DNA of 64,000 nt. Source: Acanthosoma haemorrhoidale. Taxonomy: Eukaryota; Arthropoda; Insecta; Hemiptera; Acanthosomatidae. Below the pieces are notes generated by a model that made no database searches, had not been told where the DNA came from, and saw only the letters and a list, made by a program, of their open reading frames with translations. Position 1 is the first letter of the stretch. Each line of letters begins with the position of its first letter. This document shows, one piece after another, positions 45,936 through 58,406 of the stretch. The stretch covers positions 35,907,841-35,971,840 of the forward strand of contig OV884009.1 of NCBI GenBank assembly GCA_930367205.1, in the 5' to 3' direction. Position numbers and translations under genes: made by a program.

Positions 45936-48900
45936 ATGGGTATATTTCACACCTTATAATTTACTGATTAGTTTCTTTGTTATATAACGGAAAGTATAAA
46001 ACAAAAAATAAACGTCTTTAAGTGATGACCATTTTGCTACACTTTTCACTCAGAAAGATATTCAGAATATATTCTTATTATATAATTTTTATAAAAGCAA
46101 CATAGTTTGTAAAAACAATTATTTAGAATGAAACAATCGTTTTAAAAAAATAGAATGAAAAATTTTAAAATGCGTGACGTGACAGTCAAAGTGGATGGTA
46201 ATGCAAAAATATTTTTGAAAAAAAAAACCGAAAATAAAGTTTAGATAGCTGGCAATTCAAATTGGGCTTTTAACAACAATGAAGCCTATTTCAATAGTTT
46301 TTTCGTATTCTTAATCGTGCTTTTTTTTTAATGTAAAAATACAAGGAAGTATTCATTTATAAAAACTACAATTTTCTAGTTCCGGTAGACGTTCTGAGTA
46401 GTTGAGTAGATTTTGAGAATACAATGACCAACCTCGCAGTGTCTGTATTATCTTACGTATGGTCCTCATATTTTCCTATGTTTCTTTTTATTAATTTTAT
46501 AGTATCTACTTCAATTTCAGAACCCATTCTAGAACCTTAATTTATAAAAAAAAATCTCTTGCGGTCCGTGATAGATTGAAATATAGCGAATCGTGATCAA
46601 TTTTAAGGAAATCAGTTGAAAACAAAATTAAAACTACTTAAATTGAGCAGATTTATGGAAATTTGGCACTTTTATAGAAAACCAATGAACCCTTAGTTTT
46701 AATCCCGATATTCATTCCTTTGAGGGATGCGTCTAGACGGGGTTAACTTATGGAGGATGTCAGATCCTGCTTGAATAAAAAAATATTCGTGTGTGGTTAA
46801 GAAAACAAAATTTAAATTAAGAGGTTAGCGTTACATCTGCCCGCGTGCTCACTATTACTGGGTGGTACCTTAGTGCTACAAACCAGCTATGGTGGCAACT
46901 TTGTCAATAAATTATTTAAATTGTTTTAGCAATTTCTACTTTTACAAATTGTAAATCAATAGGTGTTGTTCCGTAGATTTAATGTATATTGTTAAGTTCG
47001 GTGCTAAACAAGTTTCTATATAATAAATTCTGGCGATGGCATACCAGATCAGGCAGAAATTGAAGGTTTGTAGGTGGGTTGCCATCAAATCGTTAGAATG
47101 TCAAATTTAAATTTAAACATAAATATATTCAAGAATCAATAAGATTTTTAGTCAAGCTGTTTCTAAGTACACGCAATAACAGTTCCATCGTGAAAACTCA
47201 CTGAAAGTAAACAGGACTCTTGAATGCGTGAAGCACCAAAAAAAAAAAAGCCAAAATATCTTAGAGCGTTTCATCTGCATCGTTGTCTTTTTTAAACTAG
47301 GATTTCACCTTAATTAATTATTCAGAATCCTTCATCATGACATGCTATAAATGTAATTTTTGTTGAAAGTGTCATTTGAAAACACGAAAACAAACAACAT
47401 TGTTAACTGTGATTAATTACGTAATTATTCCCTGATAATAACAAAAGTATTCAACAGTTTATTTTTGTCTGTTCCAACTACGTTCGTATAATTAGAAAAA
47501 AGTAAGACTACTCTCATTAAAATCGTGTTCGATTTAATTACCTTTAACTCAAGCCACGATTGACTTATAAACCTGTTGTTTTCCATAGCTGATGCATAAA
47601 GATACTAAAAATATAAGTTATTTATTGAAAAAAATGTTGCTGATTAATGCCAGCATATACAAGTTGGGGCTTTAGTAGACTATGATAAAAAAAGTATTTT
47701 AAGCTCTAATTTTAACAAAACCCTTAATCGTTTAATATAACCTCCTTGACTTTCATTTTTTAAGTCTACACTTCGCTAAACGAAGAGTGAGTTATGAACT
47801 AGATAGATATGCCAAAAATGTTCAGAAACTCCTCTTTATCATTTCCCTAACGTAACGCTCCTGGAATTCTACACTCCTGTGGGCTGGTAATGGTCAAAGC
47901 TGCAAAACACATGCTACACAAGCATAATGTTCCAAAGTACGCGGGTACAGAAGTTCTGCTTAAAAGCGCCAGAGTTGATATTTAGGGAGGCATGCACTCA
48001 CATGTGTCCGAGTTAATGACGAGCATAAACTTCCAACGGGGAAACCAGTTATAACGCATGAGGACTTCAAATGTAAAAGCGATTTGTAAAGCCCGTGAGC
48101 TTACGATTAAGCAGCCTGTAGAAACAAGCGTGGACTACCAATATTGTTGCAAATCGTAGAATAAGTGGCATTCTATTTCTGACCACAGACTAGATCACGG
48201 CAAAAGTCGCAGAATTTTAAGCATAGTACGCTAGTACAGAAGTTTCACATAAGAGATAAGAAAAAAATATTTAATTAAACTTGCCTGGTGATAGCTTATA
48301 TTCTGCCTCATTTTTCTTACCTATAAAAATAATAATAAATAATAAAAAGTAAATCCGTATAGAAAGGATAGAAGCGCAGTGTGGGACCGCCATCGCCAAC
48401 ACTGTTTCACACTTTGCCTAATGAATTGAATAGACATGTCCGGAAAGAAGAAAAAACTCCAGAGGGAGGGGGGGGGGCGTCCGAACCAACGTTAGCCTCC
48501 ATAATTGATGGGAAATAAATTGAAGGATTTTCGGCTCCACTCCTATATCTAGGTGAATATTTATTCCGTGTCATATGCTCTTCACATTTCACCTTTTGGT
48601 CATAGCGCTATGACATATATCTAAATGATTACTTTTCATGTACATACGAAGGGTTTTAATAAATTATCCATGTTATTGAATTAAAATTAAAATAAATGAT
48701 AGCTTGAAGAATATTTTTGCTTGTGATCTGCTAGTGCCGTACCACAAAGGGCTTTTTCCTGGTAAAGTTGCTACTCTCACTAGGATCCTGCGATTGATGT
48801 TTAAACCAAATCTAATGCTCAAATTTACCATCTTTATTGCGTGAAATGATTCGTTTACGGTTAACTTCAGAGGGAAGGTTAGTGACTTCTCAGGTGTGTT

Positions 48901-49526
48901 TTATAAACTACTTACCGAACTGTAGAGAGCAAAAGGAGTCAAGGAGTTCAGTCACTGGCGGGTCGTCTTACGAACCGGATGAAGTGAGTCAATCGCTGAG
49001 AAGCTAAATGTAGTTGACATCTTCAGAGGGTAAGCAGTCGTTTGGCCAGTGATTAGTTAATAGAAAGTCGCAATGCAAGTTACTACCCTTTGATGATCAA
49101 TGCCATTTAACCATGTAACCATAAAATTATATTGTAATTGATGGTAGGATTAATTTATAAAAATTATAAAACGAAAAATAAATTCATCAATAACGCTTGA
49201 TGGATTTGGTAAAGAAGGTAATGAAAGGGCTGAAATGCAGTTTTTGTGAGAAAATGAGGAATAGGGGAGAAAGGAAATGGACTACATAGGAACCGCTATT
49301 GTAAACTGGTGGCATAACTGAAAAACTGAACTGCTCACGTACAAAAATTATTGGAGCTTCCTTCGCCATTATTGTGGAAGAAAGGCCCATAAAGCATGAT
49401 GCAAAGAAGGCATCCAATCAGAAACTAGCAGATTGTACTATACAAGTATACGTAATATTATATAGGTTCCATCCCACCGTGTAACAATCAAATTTGTAAA
49501 TGTCGAAAAAAATAATTAATTAAAAC
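45936..49526. other. Long unique non-coding stretch
   Basis: 3.6 kb with no recognised gene, RNA or shared repeat, which makes it the largest repeat-poor interval of the window. The open frames (60-76 codons) look random. Confidence 0.45.
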
Positions 49527-50112
49527 TTCTTTATAGTGCTAAAATTACAATCTTCCTTATTAGACAATAAGTAATTATGATAAATGTTCTCATTTATACT
49601 ATATTTACAATTCAACATTCACTCGCTCATTCATACAATATTTGCCTCCCAAATCCACATGGACAAACAGGTGACAACACCTCCCTCGCATGTAAAAGAG
49701 GGAGCTGAGTCTTAGGAAATCCCCCACGCTCCCCCCTTCACCGCTCACCAAATACGAACCCGTGGAGGCTGATGAATAGCGCGAGAGCCACAGACGCTCA
49801 GGACATGATTGGAGAAACTGGCCATTGTCAGGACTCCCACTGTTACGCATTTATAGCAGGTCACGAGGCCACTGCCGTTTCAGTCTCCGAGGAGGATTAT
49901 AGGGATGAGAGGTGCACTGGAATAACTGTGATACGGTATTAGGGTGGTTGGATAGGTTACTGCGGAATTTCATGAACTTGGAAGGGATGAGTTCAAGAAT
50001 GTAAGGTATATTAAGATCCTTATGAAGGGTTTTGTTGCTTACGTACTAAGGGGCTTTTACTATTGTTCTCAGGACTTTTGATTGAAAGGATTGGATACGC
50101 TTGATGTTTGAC
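49527..50112 (-). mobile_element. Jockey-type LINE 3' end (family A copy 11)
   Basis: A nearly complete antisense copy of the UTR plus about 80 codons of the reverse transcriptase C-terminus, ending near gcgtatccaatcctttcaat in sense. It carries an insertion near 49660-49680 (acaaacaggtgacaa) not present in other copies. Confidence 0.9.
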
Positions 50113-50944
50113 TTTTTTGCCCGAAAAAAAAAATATAACAACTATATTGCTTGAATTTTTGAATGTATTTGAGAAAACAGCAGAATAATACATATATGGT
50201 TTTTCATTGTTATTTTCTTGAACTCTCATTAAGGGGTCACCTTGGAAGAATTCTCATGCCTCTGTAAATATGTTTATTAGTTTATTAATGATGATAAAAA
50301 GTTGGTACACATCCGGAAAGAACGGTCTGAAGACGAGATGAGTGTGTTGTTTACATCGATCCTTGGCTGACCGTCTTAGTCTGCCGGCTTAGACCGCAAG
50401 GAATGGGACTTGTGTGAGTATATGGAAGTTAGTTGGGACGCTCGAGAGATAGGAACGGTTGTGGTCGGAGCAACATTCTCCGGGAACTGGGACATCTGGA
50501 TAAGGTACAAAGTTGCTCTCTGCCCTCTCCCGCCTCCGTCTCATCAGCCACCTTTTGACCTCATACGCCACTCTCGGAACCGACCGTCTTGAGAAGCAGT
50601 CCTCGATTGTTTTAACTGTCTCTTCGAGTCCCTGTATTTATCCTCTTCCTTTCCACAGGTAATATGATTTTTTCCATGCTCTTTGCGGAGCATGGTACGC
50701 AAGACGTAGCACATGTTTTATTCTGACTGTCCAGTTTCTACTCCGACTCATTCGGGATTTAACTAACTTTTGATTCTAATTCTACAACCTTATACACTCC
50801 ACAGGACTAGAAAAACAAAGACGACTTTTATATGATAATAATAAAAAAACAGTAAATTAGGGTATCGCTTAAAACAATGGACTTTCGACCCTAATGAGTT
50901 GAATCCACATGTAATGATGACTATTTGAAAAATTATAATTTGTT
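50113..50944. other. Unique DNA, GC-richer centre
   Basis: The part 50310-50660 is less AT-rich and not repeated in the window. A perfect inverted repeat CCATGCTC/GAGCATGG with a 6-base loop lies at 50674-50695. Two opposing 60-codon frames occur but neither has a domain. A tttatcctcttcctttccacag/gtaatat word near 50640-50666 could act as either splice site. Confidence 0.35.
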
Positions 50945-51240
50945 TGCACAGCATTGGGGATTGGAAAGATTTAATACTGTATGTACATATACATTTTCCC
51001 GAAGAGCTCCACCCCCACACTCAAGTCGATCCCCACAGCGAGCTGGTGGAAGGGCCTGAAGCTGCGGGGCTCTCATGCTGTCCTGGCATTGGGTACTATC
51101 CACGATCACGTCCTGATCGTCTGTGGCTCCCTTTCTCCGGTTGTTACCACTCCTCACATTACGAAAAGGTTGGAGAAGGAGGAAGGGCAAGTGAGCTCTG
51201 CTGCTTCTAGCCCTTACTATACTAGCTTGTCGGTATAAAT
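50945..51240 (+). mobile_element. Jockey-like 3' UTR fragment (family B/A relative)
   Basis: The block cacgatcacgtcctgatcgt followed by ctgtggctccc corresponds to the family A block aatcatgtcctgagcgtctgtggctc but at lower identity. It indicates a related jockey subfamily in sense orientation. Overlapping open frames of 85-106 codons on both strands are by-products. Confidence 0.45.
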
Positions 51241-52655
51241 CTGAATTATTCATAAGTACGAACGAATTCCCACATCTTAATTAATAATGCTGTAAAAGCA
51301 AATCGTAATTTTTTGAGATCTTTATATATAAGTAAAAATATTTACACATTTGGCAAATGCTTCATTTTCTTATGCACTCTTAGAAACGAATTAAATTATA
51401 AATGGTTATTATATAAACTTAAACAAAAATAAATGGTGATAGAGAAAACCAACCAAGGATAGAATTATCTTAAAATATATTTTAATCCCATCGATAATTA
51501 TACACATTTAATATTTTCCTGTGCTTATTATATTTAATTTCACAGACTTCTTTTATAAAATAGAAATTATCATCTACGCTGCTTGAATAATTTCCTTATT
51601 CAATTTTCACTTTTTCCTCAAGTCAAATTGAAGATCTAAAACAAAAGGGAGCCAATACTTTTTCCTTCAGAGATTATGTTTCCAAGTGCCAGGTGGGAGG
51701 TGGAGCAACGGCTAATCTGCAAATCGTGCTTCGACAAAGTTCTTAATATTCTGTGAAAGTTCAGAAACTTGTCTAGAATATTAAGCGCGGAGATATGAAA
51801 ACTACAATTAATGTTAAATATTGACTTAACAACAATTGATTTTCTATTTAGCCACTCGAATAGTTTTTTTGTTTTTTTTACTCATGAATAAAGAATTAGA
51901 TTTCAACGGAGCAAAGTAAAATATAAAACCTGATTTTTCGAACGGCTTTCTTTCCCCAAGGCCCTAGCGTAGTGGAGGCAGTCCAGTGGGACGCCTGTGC
52001 AGCAGCACAAGATCCAAGGAGCGGGAGAAGAATGTTCTTAGAACTTAATATGTAAAAATGAAAGCCAGCCACGTATAAGGGTTCGTTTGTTTTGGTTTCT
52101 TTAATCTTAGCCAGAAATTACAAGACGCTAAATAATATATTACCACAGCATATGCCCACCAAAAAATAAATTATACCTAAGGTGTAATTAAAGGATAACA
52201 CATTAATTTAATAGATACCGGTTAAAGAAATGACCTTATTAGTCTCTGTACGCTTCTGAAGAGAGATGCTCTACTTTCAAAGGTATCGCCTTTCATTTGT
52301 CTGTGCGATCTAAAATGTTTAATGAATATTGGATTATAGTCCCCCGATTCCAAATATCTGTAACTGGAAATATGTAAAGAAACTACTAAACGTGAAATCT
52401 GTGCGTATTACATCTCATGGTTTTCTCTGACATTTAAGCTCGGTGCAAGGTTTTTTAAACGTGCGGTGCCGAAATTACGGCTTGAAGGACATATAAAGCA
52501 GAAGTGAAGCTCCGGTGAAGTTGGGGGCCGTTACGTCCACGTGGTGTACCCAGTATCTTTTATTTGTTTTTTAAATGTATTTTGCACACACTACGTAAGT
52601 GAATACAACATGTTTTCTCCGTTGGTATCCAAATGTTCACTAGCATAACAAAACC
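51241..52655. other. AT-rich non-coding DNA
   Basis: No gene or repeat recognised. A GC-richer pocket lies at 51960-52030. Confidence 0.4.
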
Positions 52656-52659
52656 ATCC

Positions 52660-52925
52660 AGCGCCATCCACATGCGTCCGAGAAGTGTCACCGCATAGGT
52701 GTCCAGCCTGTAAACCCCGTATTGTTTTTCAGCTTAGGACGAAGGCGTGAAAGTGGGGGGAAAATAGTCACTATTCATATTCATATGAATGAAACTATTG
52801 ATATTCATACGCGAAAAGAAAAATGGTGGTTTTCATTGGTGTCAGCTAAACCTCCTAATCCGTTTACCTCTTCGAGTAAATTAGATCGTATATTCTTTAT
52901 AAACATCTCTAGTAACATATAAGAT
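52660..52925 (-). repeat. Second copy of unclassified repeat family E
   Basis: Matches 5575-5690 and 6205-6265 in two blocks with the same order and orientation, but here without the GA tract and family B piece between them. The minus-strand reading of the second block (FIKNIRSNLLEEVNGLGG) is conserved with the first copy at the amino-acid level. Confidence 0.45.
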
Positions 52926-54480
52926 TTTTCTTATTGTGTACATATTTTTACATTTGACTTTCAAAATTTATCTAAAAAAAACAGTCTTTCTAAAAATATA
53001 TTACATCATCTACCTATGGTAACTATTAACGAAACTTAACATTCACAATTAACGCATGTAAAAATATTCGTTAATTCTTTATAAGATATGGTGACACATA
53101 TTTCACTATATAGCAATATGAATGCATATTTAAAATATGTTTTAATTATATTAAAGGTGACACAAAGGTTCACAGACACAAATGAATTATTTTTGACTGA
53201 GAATATTCCCTATTCTTTCACAATTATCTATGTACTTTTGAAACTTCAGTGGAGACTCGTAAGCACCCCTGTAAACATAGCAAAATGTAATTTTAAAATT
53301 ACAGTTCGCTAATCCAGTGTTAATAATTGTGATTTAATAGCTTTTTCGTACCTTGTACACGATTTCGCTCACTCAATCTGACTGATCACACTCATAACAA
53401 CATTCATGGAACATATACATAAAAATCATCTCAGGAGCTCCTCCTTCAAGGATTCCTAGTAATGCAGCTCCAGTGAGTCCCATCGTAACCACTGGAAGGA
53501 TTTTATTCGCGTGGCAGGGAAGTCATCTTTTGTCATGATATAGTTGGGAAGTCGTCATGTATCATACCAGATGATCATAGTATACGTAGGACACTGAGCG
53601 CTAGTTCTGCTGATTATATTTGGGCTATGTTCTTGATGCAAGACAGGGCTTGAGGGCCACCGGTCTCGAGGGATCAGGTGAAAACATGGGTGGCTCGTCA
53701 AAGCACGTGAGATTGAATGATCTCTAGGCACTCACGAGTAAAAGTCTTGTCACAATGTCTTCTAAATAAAGAGGAAGATTTTCTTATTTCCTTTGTACGG
53801 AAAATGACAATAGGCTTACACAGAAACAGTAAATGAGTAAGACTTCGCGCCTTGTATACAATTATTGATGGTGTAGTGCCGGTGTTGATTATATTCAGAA
53901 ATAAAACACCTTCCGTCTCTCCACGGCTTTATTTATTTGATATTTATAAAAAAAAAAAAAAATACTAGAAGTATAACAGTCAAAATAATGAAGTTTATTT
54001 TTGATCAGCGAACCCTTCAGTAAAATTTGAGAAAAGATAATAAAAAGTTGCACGTGTAAATGAAAATGAATTTAATGAGTTGTGATTCTAGCTAGGCGGA
54101 TCATAGATGAAATTAGCCGGCTGAGTGGGGTTATTGAATAATGAGTTTCCCAATAATTAGCTGCTATATTTCACAAGCGGGGGAAGTTGGTGAAGGGGAG
54201 GCAAAAGGCACCTACTTCCATTAAGCTGGTTGATTTAAGCCCAATTCAGTGGGTTTGGCTAGCCAGGTAATGAAAAACAGACGGAAGAATAGCGGATGAT
54301 TGTATTAGTGCCTCCCCCACGTTTCTGATACGTTGGTTTGTTTACTTCATCACTTTCCCTCTACTTATGAATTAGAGTTGAAATATTCCTTTTCATTAAT
54401 AAAATTGATTTTTTTAATAGCGCTTCCTATGGGGTTTACATTATTCCTTTTTTGTTGGTATTATGAACAGACAAGATAAA
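52926..54480. other. Non-coding DNA with a GC-richer island
   Basis: The part 54075-54330 is less AT-rich and holds several TAATTA/ATTAGC-type words (gaaattagccggctgag, caataattagctgc), a GGGG-rich stretch and a gggtttggctagccagg word. It resembles regulatory DNA and is not repeated in the window. A poly(A) run lies at about 53949-53961. Confidence 0.35.
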
Positions 54481-54543
54481 ACTACTGGGAAAATCGGCAT
54501 TCGAACCCGGGACCTCCCCAATATCTAGGGCCACAACCAACTG
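54481..54543 (-). repeat. tRNA-derived SINE fragment
   Basis: On the minus strand the sequence ggtcccgggttcgaatgcc is an intact B box with T arm. It is preceded by a stretch that matches 6541-6560 (ctagatattggggaggt). The A-box region is reduced to tcagttggttgtgg. It is immediately followed, toward 54470, by the actactgg word shared with the copy at 55.92 kb. Confidence 0.55.
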
Positions 54544-54585
54544 ATTTTAACTCTCTTTAGTCAAACTATCTTTTTTATTTAAAAT

Positions 54586-55152
54586 CCTTTATTGTGCTAA
54601 AATTACAATCTGCCTTTTATAAGGCAATAAGTAATTAAGATAAATGCTCTCATTCATACCATATTTACAGTTCATCATTCACTCGCTCATTCATACAATA
54701 TTTACAGACAGCCCAGAGACCCCCCAAATCCACCGCGAAGAGAAAGCGGAGTCTTGGGAAGTCCCCCACACTCCTCCGTCAGCCGCGTCACCGGATACTA
54801 GCCAGTGGAGGCTGACCAAGAGGGTGAGAGCCACAGACGCTCAGGACAGGATTGGCGAAACTGGCCATTGCCAGGACTCCCACTGTCACGCGTTTATAGC
54901 AGGTCACGAGGCAACTGCCGTTTCAGTCTCCGAGGAGGATTATAGAGATGAGTGGCGCAGTGCAATGACTGTGCTACAGGATTAGGGTGGTTGGAAAGGT
55001 TACTGTGGAATTTCATAAACTTGGAAGGGATGAGTTCTAGAATGTAGGGTATATTAAGGTCGTTATGAAGGGTTTCGTTGCTGACATAATAAGGGGCATT
55101 TACTATTGTTCTCAGGACTTTTGATTGAAACGATTGTATACGCTTGATGTAA
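54586..55152 (-). mobile_element. Jockey-type LINE 3' end (family A copy 12)
   Basis: Among the best preserved copies. Sense translation of its coding part gives SKVLRTIVNAPYYVSN, then LHNDLNIPYILELIP and SNLSNHPN, the typical C-terminal end of jockey-clade ORF2 (DLxIPxxxExI...HPNPL). The stop follows the cgtgacctgctataa region, then the UTR, terminating at agcacaataaag. The 113-codon plus-strand frame over it is antisense noise. Confidence 0.92.
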
Positions 55153-55199
55153 ACTATCTTTTACAAATAAAATTAAAGTTGCGTTAGTATCTGTGATTT

Positions 55200-55660
55200 A
55201 AGAACTCATCCTCGCCTTACACACAATTCTACTTCCTCACTATGTACAGTTCTCACTCAAAACAACATTCATACAATATATACACACAAAGTCTGCCCAG
55301 GAGTACTATAGACTATAGACTATAGAACTATATGCAGGTGGAGAAACTGCCCCTAACACACTCTCCAGCCAAAAAGACCAGAAAAAAGGTGAGAGAGACA
55401 CAGACGATCAGCACATGAGGAGGATGCCTCATCATATCATAATAATTATTTACAATAAATCGCGAGCCTACCGCCACTTGTGGAGGAGGACTGTATGGGT
55501 GAATGTTTCTTCATAAGGAGGAATTGACAATTGGGTTTGGATGTGCGGGACTAGAGGTACATGGAAATCCCTGAGAAGGGGCGAGTCTGTGGCGTTGAAG
55601 GGACAGTTGACTATACTTCTAGGACTTTGGATTGGTTTGGCTGTACTCCACAGTTCCGGT
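55200..55660 (-). mobile_element. Jockey-type LINE 3' end (family B copy)
   Basis: On the minus strand the frame near 55490-55640 reads IVNCPFNATDSPLLRDFHVP and PHIQTQLSIPPYEET, a clear relative of the jockey C-terminal block IVNAPxYVxxxxLHxDLxIP but different from family A. The UTR part includes gagagacacagacgatcagc. No intact frame. Confidence 0.65.
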
Positions 55661-55916
55661 ACATTTTTCCAAATCGGTTTTAGTAACTGTATATGTGCAG
55701 TTGGTTTTCAAGAGTGAGATTAGTTTCTATTACGCAGTTTTAAGTCAGAAGTTTTCCAAAACTTCAAGCTATAAAAACTTATCCGCACATCCGAATTCTA
55801 TGTTCAACTCCATGTTATGTCTAACACTCATCCATGCAATCCTCATCGTCACCTAAAGTGGTGGTGAGCGCGGAGATGATGTGTGACACCTTAGCTTATT
55901 AACAGCCAAAGAAATA

Positions 55917-55972
55917 ACTACTGGCAAGAGCGAGACTCAAACCCAGGACATCCCAAATATTTAGCGGGCTAC
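55917..55972 (-). repeat. tRNA-derived SINE fragment
   Basis: Starts with actactggcaagagcgagac and contains, inverted, tcctgggtttgagtctcg, a decayed B box, followed by aatatttggga. It matches the arrangement at 54.48 kb and at 42.94 kb. Confidence 0.5.
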
Positions 55973-56181
55973 TGACAGAGTATGTTCTGTAATACTCTGA
56001 TAGAAATGGACATTTTTCAAACTAAACGTGATTAATCCAAGATTTTTATTGATCACTAAAACTTTAAAATAAAATGAGGTTTTGTTTACTAAGCCATCTC
56101 TGGCTTGAAAAATCGTCTTTCCTAAAAAAAAAAATATTTAACTAACGTAAAGATTAATATTTAGGTTTAACAACAATTTTT

Positions 56182-56700
56182 ATTAAGATAAAATTACAAT
56201 CTGCCTTATTAGGCAATAAGTAATTGAGTAATAAATGTTATCATTCATACCATATTTACAATTCATCATTCACTCGCTCATTCATACAATATTTACAAAC
56301 AGCCATGAGGCCCCCCAAGTCCACAAGGTTGTCACCTCCCTCGCATGCGAAGGAGGAAGCGGAGTCTTGGGAAGTCCCCCACGCTCCTACGTCAGCCGCG
56401 TCACTGGATAAGAGCCAGCGGAGGCTGACCAAAAGCGCGAGAGCCACAGACGCTCAGGACATGATTAGAGAAACTGGCCATTGCCAGGACTCCCACTATC
56501 ACTTGATTATTATAGCAGGTCACAAGGCCAATGCCGTTTTGATCTCCGAGGAGGTTATAGGGGTAAGTGGTGCAGTGCAATGACTGTGCTAGGCAATTAG
56601 GGTGGTTGGATAGGTTACTATGGCATTTTATGAACTTAGAAGGGATGAGTTCAAGAATATAGGGTATATTCAGATCACTGTAAAGGGTTTTGTAAAGATT
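56182..56700 (-). mobile_element. Jockey-type LINE 3' end (family A copy 13)
   Basis: Antisense copy with the complete UTR and about 60 codons of the reverse transcriptase end. In sense the frame YKTLYSDLNIPYILELIP runs to SNLSNHPNCLAQSLHC without a stop, so this part is relatively intact. The tract past 56700 is no longer element sequence. Confidence 0.92.
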
Positions 56701-58187
56701 AATATTAATTGAAAACCTCATCGAAATCCGCTGGAATGTTCTAATGCAATTTCTATGGCTGGAAATCAAAATTCACGAGCCAATCACAAGGGTCATTGAC
56801 GCCCACATATGCAAGATAATGTTCATATTTCTTATTTTACACTAGCAATATTTTTAACTATTTTACTGTTATTGTTATTTACAGCGCTTGGAAAAAGGTT
56901 TGATATAATATTTTGAGTTTTATACAATTAAAAACAGCAAATTATGGATTCAAGTGAACACGATAGCGAGAACAATGACAATGAGAACACAGACACCTCT
57001 AGCCCGACAGGGGTGTATGCGGCACCCCAGTCCCAACATGTCTTGTAGGCAGGACATGTATACTTATTTTAAGGACACGAGGACTGATAGGTGGCGAATA
57101 ACATTTGACCTGTGAATGTCCTATCACTATAATTCAACCAAAAACTAGTCACCATATTTAGAGGTGTTGGTAAATTTACATTTAAAATTTCAGGTCGGTA
57201 GAATGATTAGACCATAGAATTCATTCATGGGCAGACATTCACACAAATCTTCTATAAGGATTAAAATAAATCCTCTTCTTTCGGGTTCAGCAATAATCCA
57301 ATATTTATCTAATTTAAAAACAGTTTCACTTGACGAATTTCAAGAAAATTTATTATGTTTATCATAATTTATTTTTATGTTAATTAAATGGTTTTTAACA
57401 ATATTTGTGGTCAGAGTAATTTTGAATTATTATTTTAATGTAATCTGTGTAAATTTTACAATTCAAAAGCAATTTAAAACACGTGAATTAGAATAATTTA
57501 GAATCCATTCACATGACCAAATATATGTGATTTTTTTTATCTTTATTTTCTATTTGTGTGTAAAATTACAATCTGCCAACCAGAAATTTAAAAAACAAAA
57601 CTTTAAAACAAGTGGGCATAGAAAATAAATTTAATTTATTCTTGATAGCAATATTTGGCAATAGTTGAACATGTCAGAGTGTACATATTTTACAGAACTT
57701 TAAATTGGAAAAGAAGATAGAACTTATTCCATAGAAAATAGCAACTAACTGCCATGGACTATTCTAAATATCTTGACAATTTCCAAGTCAGAAAATATTA
57801 TTAACGATGTTAATTTATTATTTTCTTTTTTTAATATTTATTATTGTTTAGTTTTAATTTACAACGACAAAACATTTGTTTTATATTTGGTGAAATATAC
57901 CAATATTTTTTTCTTCTAGTTATTTAAAAGTGGCCTGAAAATATAATTATGCCCGAAACGTTACATATAGAGATGAGTGGTGAACATAGAAGTTTTACAC
58001 ATATGGATGTTGTGAACATTTCTTTAAAAATACTATGTTTATGAAGTGTTGGTTTAAGGGAAAATAGTTTATGTAGCATGGTGTATACAGATTTTACTAG
58101 ACTGCAAATTTAAAACACCTTGTAGAATGAAAACCGGTGTCTTTTCAGAGAAGCAATCACGAAGATTTTTTTTTTTAATCTATTTTG
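56701..58187. other. AT-rich non-coding DNA
   Basis: A short plus-strand frame at 56945 encodes an acidic, serine- and asparagine-rich peptide of 34 residues ending in TAG, with no known domain. The segment 56990-57120 is less AT-rich. A degenerate Penelope-type signature is at 57933-57965 (cctgaaaat, spacer, cccgaaacgtt). Nothing else is recognised. Confidence 0.35.
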
Positions 58188-58268
58188 TTTCTTCATTGTG
58201 ATAAAATTACAATGTGTCTTATTGGGCAATAAGTAATTGTCATAAATGTTCTCATTCTTATCATATTT
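58188..58268 (-). mobile_element. Jockey-type LINE 3' terminus (family A copy 14)
   Basis: An 80-base antisense remnant of only the last part of the UTR (cattgtgataaaattacaat, cttattgggcaataagtaat). Confidence 0.85.
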
Positions 58269-58406
58269 TTTAATCTAGTATATTTTGTCAGAAGAGCAAA
58301 TACACCCGGAGGCGCCAAACGGTTTTTAGAACTCCGTGAACTGTAAACAAAAGCATAAAGTTCCCATATACAGTCCCGTCCCCTCTGCATTGTCCCGTAT
58401 ATGGAT

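Noticed and set aside
50674..50695. Hairpin CCATGCTC/GAGCATGG as a transcription terminator
   Set aside because: No T-run or gene precedes it, and intrinsic terminators of this type are bacterial, whereas the DNA is animal.
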